Shown here: piece by piece, positions 17,690 to 26,333 of the stretch | Position numbering within the stretch: the stretch's first letter is position 1 | Layout: each line of letters opens with the position of its first letter | Assembly (NCBI RefSeq): GCF_023073415.1 | Contig: NZ_JADPJL010000062.1 | Coordinates: forward strand, 1 to 64,000 | Length of the DNA: 64,000 bases | Direction: 5' to 3' | From: Bradyrhizobium sp. 190 | GTDB taxonomy: Bacteria > Pseudomonadota > Alphaproteobacteria > Rhizobiales > Xanthobacteraceae | The notes under the pieces: generated by a model | The model's database searches: none | What the model saw: the letters and a program-made list of their open reading frames with translations, nothing else | What the model was told of the DNA's origin: nothing | Program-made: the position numbers and the translations under genes

Positions 17690-19735
17690 ATGCCTGACCA
17701 GAATACGCCTGCATCTGGATTCCAGTTCGGCCTTGCCAATTTGAAACCCGCCGAGCCCCTGGAAAAGATCACCCTCACCTTCCCGGACGGCGCGAAACGC
17801 GAATACCCCAGGGACATCACCGGCCTCGACATCGCCAAGGGCATCTCGCCCTCGCTCGCCAAGCGCACGGTGGCGATGGCGCTCGACGGCGTGGTCGCCG
17901 ACCTCAACGATCCGATCTCGGGCGATGCGAAGATCGAGCTCATCAACCGCGAAGACGCGCGCGCGCTGGAACTGATTCGGCATGACTGCGCACATGTGCT
18001 CGCCGAAGCGGTGCAGTCGCTGTGGCCGGGCACGCAGGTCACCATCGGACCTGTCATCGAGAACGGATTCTATTATGACTTCTTCCGCAACGAACCGTTC
18101 ACGCCCGAAGATTTCGCTGCGATCGAAAAGCGGATGCGCGAGATCATCGCGCGCGACAAGCCTTTCACCAAGGAAGTGTGGGATCGCGAGAAGACAAAAC
18201 AGGTGTTCCGCGACAAGGGCGAGGCTTTCAAGGTCGAACTGGTCGACGCCATTCCCGGCGACGAGCCGATCAAGATCTATTTCCAGGGCGACTGGTTCGA
18301 TCTGTGCCGCGGCCCGCATATGTCTTCGACCGGTAAGGTCGGCAATGCCTTCAAGCTGATGAAGGTAGCGGGCGCCTATTGGCGTGGCGACTCCAACAAC
18401 CCGATGCTGACGCGCATCTACGGCACGGCGTTTGCCAAGCAGGAAGAGCTCGACGCTTACCTCAAGCAGATCGAGGAAGCCGAGAAGCGCGACCACCGCA
18501 AGCTCGGCCGCGAGCTCGACCTGTTCCACTTCCAGGAGGAAGGCCCCGGCGTGGTGTTCTGGCACCCGAAGGGCTGGACGGTGTTCCAGGCGCTGATCGC
18601 CTATATGCGCCGCCGCCTGACCGGCGATTACAGCGAGGTCAACGCGCCGCAGATCCTCGACAAGGTGTTGTGGGAAACTTCCGGCCATTGGGACTGGTAC
18701 CGCGAGAACATGTTCGCGGCCCAATCCGCCGGCGACGAAGCCGAAGACAAGCGCTGGTTTGCGCTCAAGCCGATGAACTGCCCGGGCCATGTGCAAATCT
18801 TCAAGCATGGCTTGAAGAGCTACCGCGACCTTCCCTTGCGCCTTGCCGAGTTCGGCGTGGTGCATCGCTACGAGCCATCGGGCGCCATGCACGGGTTGAT
18901 GCGCGTGCGCGGTTTTACACAAGACGATGCGCACGTCTTCTGCACCGAGGCGCAGCTTGCCGACGAGTGCCTGAAGATCAACGATCTGATCCTGTCGACC
19001 TATGCCGATTTCGGCTTCGAGGGCGAACTCACGATAAAACTCTCGACCAAGCCCGACAAGCGCGTCGGCACCGACGAGATGTGGGATCACGCCGAGCGCG
19101 TGATGGCGACCGTGCTCGCGGAAATTCAGGCCAGCGGCAGCAATCGCATCAAGACGGAGATCAACCCGGGCGAAGGCGCGTTCTACGGGCCGAAGTTCGA
19201 ATATGTGCTGCGCGATGCCATCGGCCGCGACTGGCAATGCGGCACCACACAGGTCGACTTCAACCTGCCGGAACGCTTTGGCGCGTTCTACATCGATGCC
19301 GATGGCTCGAAGAAGACCCCGGTGATGGTACACCGCGCGATCTGCGGCTCAATGGAGCGCTTCATCGGCATTCTGATCGAGCACTTTGCCGGCAATTTTC
19401 CGCTCTGGCTGGCGCCGATCCAGGTGGTGGTCACGACCATCACCTCCGAAGGCGACGAATACGCCAAGGTGGTCGCGGCCGCCGCGCGGCGCGCCGGCCT
19501 GCGCGTCGAGATCGACCTGCGCAACGAGAAGATCAACTACAAGGTCCGCGAGCACTCGCTGGCTAAAATCCCTGCCCTGCTCGTCGTCGGCAAGAAGGAA
19601 GCCGAGACCCATTCAGTCTCGATCCGCCGGCTCGGCAGCGATGGGCAGAAGGTAATGCCGACCGACGAGGCGCTGGCCGCGCTAGTCGAGGAAGCAACGC
19701 CGCCGGATGTGAAGCGGGCGCGTGCCGCGGCCTGA
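17690..19735 (+). CDS. thrS: Threonine--tRNA ligase
   Basis: A 681-residue class II synthetase. Order of domains: TGS (about 30-90, ITLTFPDGAKREYPRDITG), the editing/SAD domain (HDCAHVLAEAVQSLWP and GDWFDLCRGPH, with the zinc-like His/Cys), the catalytic core from about 270 to 540 (PMNCPGHVQIFKHGLKSYR, LAEFGVVHRYEPSGAMHGLM, RVRGFTQDDAHVFC), and the anticodon-binding domain at the end. The length is normal. The start ATG is preceded by GGAG. A 561-codon open frame lies antisense to this gene and is a shadow. Confidence 0.97.
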   Translation: MPDQNTPASGFQFGLANLKPAEPLEKITLTFPDGAKREYPRDITGLDIAKGISPSLAKRTVAMALDGVVADLNDPISGDAKIELINREDARALELIRHDCAHVLAEAVQSLWPGTQVTIGPVIENGFYYDFFRNEPFTPEDFAAIEKRMREIIARDKPFTKEVWDREKTKQVFRDKGEAFKVELVDAIPGDEPIKIYFQGDWFDLCRGPHMSSTGKVGNAFKLMKVAGAYWRGDSNNPMLTRIYGTAFAKQEELDAYLKQIEEAEKRDHRKLGRELDLFHFQEEGPGVVFWHPKGWTVFQALIAYMRRRLTGDYSEVNAPQILDKVLWETSGHWDWYRENMFAAQSAGDEAEDKRWFALKPMNCPGHVQIFKHGLKSYRDLPLRLAEFGVVHRYEPSGAMHGLMRVRGFTQDDAHVFCTEAQLADECLKINDLILSTYADFGFEGELTIKLSTKPDKRVGTDEMWDHAERVMATVLAEIQASGSNRIKTEINPGEGAFYGPKFEYVLRDAIGRDWQCGTTQVDFNLPERFGAFYIDADGSKKTPVMVHRAICGSMERFIGILIEHFAGNFPLWLAPIQVVVTTITSEGDEYAKVVAAAARRAGLRVEIDLRNEKINYKVREHSLAKIPALLVVGKKEAETHSVSIRRLGSDGQKVMPTDEALAALVEEATPPDVKRARAAA

Positions 19736-19817
19736 TCATAATCGGTCTAAATCGGCTTCCGCTGGACCGGCTGTGCCACTATCTCTGGCACAGCCATTTC
19801 CGACAAAAGAGACCCTT

Positions 19818-20381
19818 GTGCCCGACGCCATTGAACTCCTGAAGATCCGCCGCTCGGTCAAGCCCCGCGAGATGAGCGGGCCCGGCCCCACGGCGGGCGA
19901 ACTCGATACCATCCTGACCATCGGCGCGCGGGTGCCGGACCACGGCAAGCTGACGCCGTGGCGCTTCATCGTGTTCGAGGGCGACGCCAGGGCGCGGGCC
20001 GGCGACGTCATTGCGCAGGTGTTCGCAAAGAAGAATCCGGCTGCACCCACCGCCGACATCGAGATCGAGAAACGCCGGCTGATGGACGCGCCGCTGGTGA
20101 TCGCCGTGGTTAGTTTCACCAAACCACATCCCAAGGTGCCGGCGTGGGAGCAGGAATTGTCCGCGGGCGCCAGCGCGATGAACATCGTCACCGCCGCCAC
20201 CGCGCTCGGCTATGGCGCCAACTGGCTTACCGGCTGGTTCGCGTTCGACCGAGACGTGCTCGACGGGCTTGGATTGAAGGCAGACGAAAGGCTGGCCGGC
20301 TTCATCCATATCGGCACGCCGGCGAAGCCGATCGAAGACCGCCCGCGTCCGGCGCTGTCCGATATCGTAACGCGGTTTTGA
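19818..20381 (+). CDS. Nitroreductase family protein
   Basis: A 187-residue FMN-binding oxidoreductase of the YdjA/RutE-like branch: KIRRSVKPREMSGPGP with the FMN-contacting Arg-Arg-Ser, then DHGKLTPWRFIVFEGDARA, SAGASAMNIVTAATALGYGANWLTGW and FIHIGTPAKPIEDRPRP. It would reduce quinones, nitro groups or a specific metabolite with NAD(P)H. The GTG at 19818 has AAGAGA 6 bases upstream and gives VPDAIELLKIRRSVK; a longer frame back to 19722 overlaps the thrS end and looks unreal. Confidence 0.87.
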   Translation: MPDAIELLKIRRSVKPREMSGPGPTAGELDTILTIGARVPDHGKLTPWRFIVFEGDARARAGDVIAQVFAKKNPAAPTADIEIEKRRLMDAPLVIAVVSFTKPHPKVPAWEQELSAGASAMNIVTAATALGYGANWLTGWFAFDRDVLDGLGLKADERLAGFIHIGTPAKPIEDRPRPALSDIVTRF

Positions 20382-20481
20382 AGCCGACACGCCGAGGTCG
20401 TTGCCGGGTTCTACTTTGCATGGGGTTGTTTTCGCGATTTTGTGTTCGGGCGCTGCGGTGTACCGCCAACCCATCCCGAGA

Positions 20482-21552
20482 CTAGCGCGCGACGACCTCG
20501 ACCTCGCCGTCGACGCCGTTGACGACGTTGAAGGGGCGCTCGAACACCTTGCCCTCGTTCTTGGCAATCGCCCGGTATTCGCCCTCGGACAGCACGACGC
20601 GAGGAAACGCGCCGATCGATTCCTTGATGACGTCGCCGCCCGGCGTGATCACCGACCATGCGGTGTTGGCGAGCGCCTCGCCGCCCCGGTCGCTGACGAG
20701 CTTCAGCGTGATCACCGCCGCGCGGTGGCTGACGGTCACGTCCGTCAGCTTGCCGGCCTGGACGCGGATGTCGGAGCGCACCACGGAGTTGGCGTCGCCA
20801 TAGTTGGAGATGATGTAGTAGGTGCCCTCCGGCAGCAGCGCGACGTCCGTGGCGGCGACGCTTGGAAGCAGCGGGGTGCGTTCGGCGCCACCTTCGAACT
20901 GGCTGCCCTTGTAGAGCGCGAACGAAATCTGGTTCGGTGGAATCTTGCTGGAGCCGACGCGACCCTCGATGCGCAGTCCGCCGGCCGGAAGCACGAAGCC
21001 CACGCGATCGGTCTCCGCTTTCAGGCTCACCGCCCGCACCGCGCTGACCAGACCAAGCGCCACGTGGACGACGTAATTGCCGGGCGGCAGCACGATGTTG
21101 GGGGTCGCGCCGCGCTCCTCGCGGATCAGCTTGAACGTGCCGGTGTCGTCGGGCTTGTCGGCGAACACCCGCCACACCAGCCCGCCGTTGATGACCGGCA
21201 GATCCTTGCCGTAGCGCGCCGTCAGCGACAGCACCCCCTGATTTGGAGCTGCGGCACCTGGTGGAGGCGTCCCCGGAGGGATCGTCGCGATCGATGGTGG
21301 CACGATGGTGGGCTGGTTCAGCGGTGCCGGAATCGGCGGGATCGTTCCCGTCCCCGACGGCGGCGCCAGATTCATGGCGGGCCCGGTCTGGACATCCGGA
21401 ACCGCGGCCGGCGGCACGGGCGGCGGACGGTCCGAGAACATCTGGGCCGAGGCCGGGGCGGCGAGCAGCGCCAACGCGAACGCCAGCGCCGGGAAAGGCC
21501 ATCCGCCCCGCCCGAATCCAACGATACCGTTACCGCCCGAGATCATGGCCAT
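20482..21552 (-). CDS. Secreted Pro-rich protein with beta-sandwich repeats
   Basis: About 356 residues with a signal peptide (WPFPALAFALALLAAPASAQM), a 70-residue Pro-rich linker, then about 240 residues made of beta-strand-rich units such as LPPGNYVVHVALGLVSAVRA and LPEGTYYIISNYGDANSV, each built on an L-P-x-G-x-Y pattern, resembling carboxypeptidase-regulatory or PEGA-like domains. A periplasmic or surface role is expected; no catalytic motif is seen. The ATG at 21552 is chosen over 21627 because the extra residues precede a normal signal peptide. Confidence 0.68.
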   Translation of the reverse strand: MAMISGGNGIVGFGRGGWPFPALAFALALLAAPASAQMFSDRPPPVPPAAVPDVQTGPAMNLAPPSGTGTIPPIPAPLNQPTIVPPSIATIPPGTPPPGAAAPNQGVLSLTARYGKDLPVINGGLVWRVFADKPDDTGTFKLIREERGATPNIVLPPGNYVVHVALGLVSAVRAVSLKAETDRVGFVLPAGGLRIEGRVGSSKIPPNQISFALYKGSQFEGGAERTPLLPSVAATDVALLPEGTYYIISNYGDANSVVRSDIRVQAGKLTDVTVSHRAAVITLKLVSDRGGEALANTAWSVITPGGDVIKESIGAFPRVVLSEGEYRAIAKNEGKVFERPFNVVNGVDGEVEVVAR

Positions 21553-21779
21553 GCTTTTCACCGAAAACGCGGCAAATTCAAGCCTCCGTAGCGGAGTTCG
21601 GGCCGGCAGCGGTAGCGGAACCCGCATAACCCCCCAATGTTAATCCTGCGGTCGTGGTCCAGTCACATTCCCTGCCTAGGCCGCTTTCCCCGGGCATAAA
21701 CCATGCATCCGGATTGAGATGGACTGGTCTGGCGCTTCCGCGCCGTGGCGAATATCGTTGCAGCCGCAGGAGAGTTTGC

Positions 21780-22838
21780 GTGTTGGATAGCTGGATGGGC
21801 CGCGGCCAAAAGGGATCCGATGCCCAGGACAAGGTAGGGCTTGGCAGTATCCGCCGGCCGGTGATCGGACTCGCGCTGGGCGGTGGCGCCGCGCGCGGCT
21901 TTGCTCATATCGGCATCGTCCGAACGCTGGTGGCCCACGGAATCATCCCCAACGTGGTGGTCGGAACGTCGATCGGCGCTGTGGTCGGCGGCGCCTATGC
22001 CGCCGGACATCTCGACAAGCTGGAAGAATGGGCGCGCAGCCTGCAGCCGCGAAGCGTCCTCTCCTACCTCGACATCCGCCTGAACGGCTCGGGCCTGATC
22101 GGCGGCGCCAGGCTTGCGGCCGAAATCGAGGGCGCGTTGGGCCAGAGCCTGATCGAGGATCTGCCGGTGAAATTTGCCACCGTGGCGACCGAAGTGCGCA
22201 CCGGTCACGAGATCTGGCTGACCCATGGCCCGATGGTGGATGCGATGCGCGCTTCCTATGCGCTGCCGGGAATATTCTCGCCGATTCTGGTCGGCGACCG
22301 CTGGCTGGTCGACGGCGCGCTGGTTAATCCGGTGCCGGTGTCGGCGGCACGCGCGCTCGGCGCGGAGATCGTCATCGCCGCCAATCTTTCCAGCGACGTC
22401 TTCACGCACTCCACGACGATCTATTCCCACGGCCCAACGCCCGGCGTTTCGGTGTCGGTGATGCCTGAACCGGCGGCTGAACCCGAGCCGCGGAAACGCG
22501 GCATCGGAAAATTCTTCTCCGCCGAGCGCACCATGAAGCGTGAGTTCTTCGGCGGCGGCGGACGGCCGGGCATCTCCTCGGTCATGGTCGACGCCTTCAA
22601 CATCATGCAGGACCGCATCACGCGCGCACGGCTTGCCGGCGATCCGCCCGATCTGTTGATCTCGCCCCGTGTCGGAAAGATCGGCTGGTTCGATTTTCAT
22701 CGCGCCGACGACCTGATCGCCCACGGCGTGCGCGCGGCCGAACGCGCCATCGAGTCGATCCAGGAGGCGATCCACATTCTGGCGCCGCCGCCGGCGGGCG
22801 CAGCCGAGCCGGCAGTCGAAAAGATCGAGAAAGAATAA
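21780..22838 (+). CDS. Patatin-like phospholipase (RssA type)
   Basis: A 352-residue serine lipase/acyl hydrolase. The catalytic dyad region is clear: GLALGGGAARGFAHIGIV for the Gly-rich oxyanion hole, VVGTSIGAVVGGAYAAGH with the nucleophile Ser in GTSIG, and WLVDGALVNPVPVSAAR with the Asp in DGA. The C-terminal 100 residues have an Arg/Lys-rich linker and no known domain. The GTG at 21780 has AGGAGA 6 bases upstream. The gene ends 3 bases from the stop of the convergent CBS gene. Confidence 0.88.
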   Translation: MLDSWMGRGQKGSDAQDKVGLGSIRRPVIGLALGGGAARGFAHIGIVRTLVAHGIIPNVVVGTSIGAVVGGAYAAGHLDKLEEWARSLQPRSVLSYLDIRLNGSGLIGGARLAAEIEGALGQSLIEDLPVKFATVATEVRTGHEIWLTHGPMVDAMRASYALPGIFSPILVGDRWLVDGALVNPVPVSAARALGAEIVIAANLSSDVFTHSTTIYSHGPTPGVSVSVMPEPAAEPEPRKRGIGKFFSAERTMKREFFGGGGRPGISSVMVDAFNIMQDRITRARLAGDPPDLLISPRVGKIGWFDFHRADDLIAHGVRAAERAIESIQEAIHILAPPPAGAAEPAVEKIEKE

Positions 22839-22841
22839 CGA

Positions 22842-23270
22842 TCAGGCCGTCTTGATGTAGTCGCGCAGGGCTTCCTGCTCGGTCTCGTATTCCTGGACGC
22901 GGCGCTTGACGATGTCGCCGATCGAAATCAGGCCCACCACCTTGCCGTCCTCGACCACGGGCAAATGGCGGAACTTGCCGATCGTCATCATTTCCATGAT
23001 CCCGGAAACGGTGTCGGACTCGCGGCAGCTCACGACCTTGCGCGTCATGACCGCGCTGACCGGCTCCTCGAGCACCCTGGCGCCGCGCTCGCCCAGCACC
23101 CGGACGATATCGCGTTCCGAAAGGATGCCTTCAAGGCGCCCCTGGTTCATCACCAGCACGGCGCCGATCTTGCGTTCGCCAAGGATCTTGATCGCAGCCG
23201 AAAGCTTGACGTCCGGCTCGACGCTCTGGATCTGATGGCCCTTGGTGTCGAGAATTGAACGTACCGTCAT
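22842..23270 (-). CDS. Tandem CBS-domain protein
   Basis: A 142-residue protein made almost only of two CBS motifs: VEPDVKLSAAIKILGERKIG to ILSERDIVRVL, and VSCRESDTVSGIMEMMTIGK to GLISIGDIVKRRV. Such stand-alone pairs bind adenine nucleotides and report energy state; the target protein is unknown. The ATG at 23270 has GGGAGG 8 bases upstream, so the longer open frame to 23399 is not used. Confidence 0.92.
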   Translation of the reverse strand: MTVRSILDTKGHQIQSVEPDVKLSAAIKILGERKIGAVLVMNQGRLEGILSERDIVRVLGERGARVLEEPVSAVMTRKVVSCRESDTVSGIMEMMTIGKFRHLPVVEDGKVVGLISIGDIVKRRVQEYETEQEALRDYIKTA

Positions 23271-23459
23271 TGGCGCCTCCCTGAATCCGTTCGCGCCCCC
23301 TGGGCCCGACTTGTTCCGCGAGTCTTCAATCAACAGTTCCGCGCCGGTTTGTTTCGGGACACGGTTTACAAGCGCGGCTGTCGAGCACGGCAGCGGCATA
23401 GGCTTGCATTACAACTTTAGTGGATGATGAATGAAATCGTCGTTCGCCGCAAGCGGCGA

Positions 23460-24275
23460 TCAGACGCGGCCAGCCTCGTCCGGCGATGAAGCATCCGCCG
23501 CATGCGGCGTCGCACGCGGCACCGGATCGAATAGCGAAAACAACATCAGGCCGGCGAGAAATCCGCCAATGTGCGCCTGCCAGGCGACGCTGGCGCCTTC
23601 GGAGCCGATCGAAATCGACCCGAGGCCGAAGATGATGTTGACGCCGAACCACACCGCCAGAAATCCGAGCACTCGCGGGTTACGCAGCGCGCGGGCCAGC
23701 GACAGCGCTGGAACTTTCGCCGCGGCATCCGCATCGCCCCGGCTGAACGAAAGAAAACTTCCCTTCACGAAAGCGAAGCGAATGGCGGCCGCCATGGCGC
23801 CGGATACCGAGGCCGAGGCACCGATCATCGGGGCGATCGCGTGCTCATGAGTGACGAGATGCGCCAGTGCACCCGCCGCGGCCGTCACTGCCATGAATAC
23901 GAAGAACCTGACAGGACCGAACCGGCGGGCCAGCGCGCTGCCGAACGGCAACAGCCACAGTATGTTGAAGCCGATATGGCTCAGATTGGCATGCAGCAGC
24001 GAATAGGTGACGAAGGTCCAGACCTTGGCGCCGGCGCCGCCGGGAAAGGTGATGTTGAGCAGCGTCGAATCGTAGCGCTTCGGAATGAAACCGAACACGT
24101 CGATGGTCCAGTTCTCCAGTTCCACCGGCAGCAGCACGCGCAAATGAATCGCTGCGATCAGCGCGATATAGGCCGTCAGCGCGCCCGGCAGCGTCAGGAT
24201 CGGCTCGTGCGGGGTCTCCGGCGGCTCGACCGAGGATGAGTAAGGCTGGGATTCCAAAGGGCCAGAACCTTGCAA
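23460..24275 (-). CDS. Rhomboid-family intramembrane serine protease
   Basis: A 271-residue protein with six or seven membrane segments. Rhomboid marks: LLHANLSHIGFNILWLLPFG with His-x-x-x-Asn, the nucleophile Ser in MIGASASVSGAM (G-x-S), and the catalytic His in WQAHIGGFLAGL near the end. It would cleave membrane-anchored substrates within the bilayer. The start is uncertain: TTG at 24275 or TTG at 24257; neither has a strong ribosome site. Confidence 0.87.
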   Translation of the reverse strand: MQGSGPLESQPYSSSVEPPETPHEPILTLPGALTAYIALIAAIHLRVLLPVELENWTIDVFGFIPKRYDSTLLNITFPGGAGAKVWTFVTYSLLHANLSHIGFNILWLLPFGSALARRFGPVRFFVFMAVTAAAGALAHLVTHEHAIAPMIGASASVSGAMAAAIRFAFVKGSFLSFSRGDADAAAKVPALSLARALRNPRVLGFLAVWFGVNIIFGLGSISIGSEGASVAWQAHIGGFLAGLMLFSLFDPVPRATPHAADASSPDEAGRV

Positions 24276-24370
24276 GGCAGCTTAGAGGCGTATGGATCCA
24301 GATAGGCGGCTTTGCCCGCCCTGTGCAAGTGCACAATCGCCACTATCCGTGTCCCGGACGCGAGTTCGCC

Positions 24371-24575
24371 GTCCAAAGAAAAAGGGAGAGCTCTGAGAAA
24401 GCTCTCCCTTATCTCGTCGGTCTTCTCGCACCCGGAGCTAAGGATCACATCCCCACCCCTCCCCGCGCGATGACCAAACTGTTTGAAGCCACCTGTGTAC
24501 CAACTGCGCCGAGAACCCTGAGATAAGCCGGCGCCGACTGATGCGTTCCACACTACGCACGCCGCCCCGCCTTCG
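24371..24575 (-). ncRNA. Candidate structured small RNA, about 200 nt
   Basis: A minus-strand segment with no credible protein between a promoter-like pair and a strong terminator. Within it, CTTATCTC (near 24520-24527) pairs perfectly with GAGATAAG just before the terminator, and inside that TTCTCG pairs with CGAGAA, so the ends close into a long stem around a bubbled middle. A smaller hairpin (TGCGT / ACGCA) lies near the 5-prime end. The middle has a G-rich stretch (GGGGAGGGGTGGGG). The size and closed-end shape recall 6S-like RNAs, but I cannot identify the family. A 119-codon frame at 24194-24553 runs straight through the terminator and is rejected. Confidence 0.6.
24374..24410 (-). terminator. 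Intrinsic terminator of the candidate small RNA
   Basis: Read on the minus strand, AAGGGAGAGCT and AGCTCTCCCTT form a perfect 11-bp stem with a 7-base loop, running into TTTTTCTTT. This is a textbook Rho-independent terminator. On the plus strand no T-run follows. Confidence 0.85.
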
Positions 24576-24581
24576 CCAACC

Positions 24582-24610
24582 TCATAGTTAACTTAACGTT
24601 AACAACGCAA
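24582..24610 (-). promoter_or_regulatory. Promoter-like boxes for the candidate small RNA
   Basis: On the minus strand TTGCGT (24605-24610) and CTATGA (24582-24587) are separated by exactly 17 bases, close to the alphaproteobacterial housekeeping pattern (TTGAC / CTATAT). The spacer is AT-rich (GTTAACGTTAAGTTAA). The expected transcript start is at about 24574-24576. Confidence 0.5.
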
Positions 24611-24750
24611 AGGCGTGGCGCGCGCGGCCAAATCGCGTTCCCGGCATGGACGCTGCAAAGCCCGTCCTGCACAACACGCAAGGGAAGGCGTGTTGCGCAA
24701 AAGCGGGACAGAAGTGTCTCGCTTAATGCAACCCGGGGCGAGGATTAGTT

Positions 24751-25305
24751 ATGAAACACCCATCGAGCCGCGAGTTCTTCGCCTATTGGGATGCGAAGCG
24801 GGGCGATGCGCGGGCACCGGACCGCAGCGAGATCGAACCCGGCGCGGTGCGCGAGCTGCTCGGCGACATCTTCGTGCTGTCCTACGACAACGATGCCGGC
24901 TACCCGTTTCGCGTCGCCGGAACCCGGGTCTGCGCCCTGCTCGGCCGCGACCTGAAGGATACGAGCTTCTCCGCGCTGTTCACCCCGGACAGCCGCCGCG
25001 AGATCGAGGACATCGTCAGCTACGTCGCAGAGGAAATGCTGGCAGCGATTGCCGGCATCACCGCGACTTCGGAAGACGGTACGACGGCGCATCTGGAGTT
25101 GCTGCTGCTGCCATTCAACAACCGCGCGCATGCGCCGATCAGCCTGACCGGAGTGCTGGCGCCGTTCGAAGGCGACCTCGGCACGATCAGGGATTTCAAG
25201 GTGACGTCGTGGCGCTATTTGCATCGGCCGCAAAAGCTCGTTCCGCGCGCCTTGCGCAAGCTCGCCATCGCGCGCGGCTTCATGGTGTATGAAGGCCTGC
25301 GGTAA
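24751..25305 (+). CDS. PAS-domain protein (PAS_5 / DUF1457 type)
   Basis: A 184-residue soluble protein of the alphaproteobacterial PAS_5 family. Typical marks are FFAYWDAKRGDARAPDRSEI at the start, LLGDIFVLSYDNDAGYPFRVAGTRVCALLGRDL in the PAS core, and a closing Arg/Lys-rich helix (PRALRKLAIARGFMVYEGLR). There is no output domain, so it probably works with a partner. The ATG has GAGGA 7 bases upstream. Ligand and partner unknown. Confidence 0.85.
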   Translation: MKHPSSREFFAYWDAKRGDARAPDRSEIEPGAVRELLGDIFVLSYDNDAGYPFRVAGTRVCALLGRDLKDTSFSALFTPDSRREIEDIVSYVAEEMLAAIAGITATSEDGTTAHLELLLLPFNNRAHAPISLTGVLAPFEGDLGTIRDFKVTSWRYLHRPQKLVPRALRKLAIARGFMVYEGLR

Positions 25306-25488
25306 TCACGAACCGACGGGTTCAACGAACGCCGCAGCACAACGCATGGTCGCGTGACCATGCTCGAAAACAACGCACAAACGCCTCCAAAAAAAGCACC
25401 GCCAAGCATTGCCTAAATGCGAGGCGTCAGGCAGGGTCGAATCACGACGTGGAGCCGGGCCACATCAGCCGAATTGTACGCACCGAGA

Positions 25489-25530
25489 GGAATCTCGGAG
25501 GCGCTTATTCGCCGTAACCTCGGAGATTCC
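25489..25530 (+). promoter_or_regulatory. Leader hairpin covering the ribosome site of the ABC importer operon
   Basis: GGAATCTCGGAGG at 25489-25501 pairs with CCTCGGAGATTCC at 25518-25530 (12 of 13 positions) across a 16-base loop. The right arm contains GGAG, the only good ribosome site for the ATG at 25535. Folding would hide it, so the hairpin may lower or control translation. Confidence 0.45.
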
Positions 25531-25534
25531 TAGA

Positions 25535-26314
25535 ATGCTGTTCAAGAGACTGATGCTTGCCGCCGCACTGGCCACTGCCGCGGTGGCGACGCAGGCCAAT
25601 GCCGACGCCCTCGATTCCATCATGAAGTCGAAGGTGATCAAGATCGCCGTGCCGCAGGATTTTGCGCCGTTCGGCTCCGCCGGCCTCGATCTCAAGCCGC
25701 AGGGTTACGACATCGACATGGCCAATCTGATCGGCAAGGAACTCGGGGTGAAGACCGAGATCATTCCGGTGACCAGCGCCAACCGCGTTCCCTATTTGCA
25801 GACCAACAAGGCCGACCTCGTGATCTCAAGCCTCGGCAAGAACGAGGAGCGCGAAAAGGTCATCGACTTCTCAATCGCCTATGCGCCGTTCTTCTCCGGC
25901 GTGTTCGGCACCAAGGCGATCACGGTTGGCAGCGCGGCCGACCTCAAGGGCAAGACCATCGGCGCCACCCGCGGTGCGATCGAGGAACAGGCGCTGACCG
26001 CCTCGGCCCCGCCGGACGCGACCGTCAAGCGTTTCGAGGACAACAACGCCACCATCGCCGCCTTCGTGTCCGGTCAGGTCGACCTGATCGCCACCGGCAA
26101 CACGGTGGCGGCCGCGATCGCCGAAAAGGTCCCTGCCCGCGCGCCGGCGCTGAAATTCGTGATCAAGGACAGCCCCTGCTATGTCGGGCTCAACAAGAAT
26201 GAGCCCGCGCTGCTGGCCAAGGTCAACGAGATCATCACCAAGGCGAAGGCGTCAGGCGAGATCGGCAAACTGTCGGAGAAGTGGCTGAAGGCGCCGTTAC
26301 CGCCCGGCTTCTAA
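25535..26314 (+). CDS. Amino-acid ABC transporter, substrate-binding protein
   Basis: A 259-residue periplasmic protein of the SBP_bac_3 family. Signal peptide MLFKRLMLAAALATAAVATQ then ANADA. The body shows IKIAVPQDFAPFGSAGLDLKPQGYDIDMANLIGKEL, LVISSLGKNEEREKVIDFS and TIGATRGAIEEQAL, typical of polar amino-acid binders. It heads a four-gene plus-strand operon with two permeases and an ATPase. The open frame extends upstream to 25409 but has no ribosome site there. A paired Cys in DSPCYVG is unmatched. Confidence 0.92.
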   Translation: MLFKRLMLAAALATAAVATQANADALDSIMKSKVIKIAVPQDFAPFGSAGLDLKPQGYDIDMANLIGKELGVKTEIIPVTSANRVPYLQTNKADLVISSLGKNEEREKVIDFSIAYAPFFSGVFGTKAITVGSAADLKGKTIGATRGAIEEQALTASAPPDATVKRFEDNNATIAAFVSGQVDLIATGNTVAAAIAEKVPARAPALKFVIKDSPCYVGLNKNEPALLAKVNEIITKAKASGEIGKLSEKWLKAPLPPGF

Positions 26315-26333
26315 CGCAAGCCGGGGCACCGCA

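Noticed and set aside
17648..19333. 561-codon open frame on the minus strand
   Set aside because: It lies wholly antisense to thrS, whose domains are intact; long antisense frames are a common effect of high GC codon use.
24194..24553. 119-codon minus-strand frame
   Set aside because: It passes through a perfect intrinsic terminator and overlaps the rhomboid gene start; the segment is better explained as an untranslated RNA.
24371..24575. Calling the small RNA 6S RNA (ssrS)
   Set aside because: Closed-end shape fits loosely, but I cannot match the central bubble consensus or the usual neighbouring genes, so no name is given.
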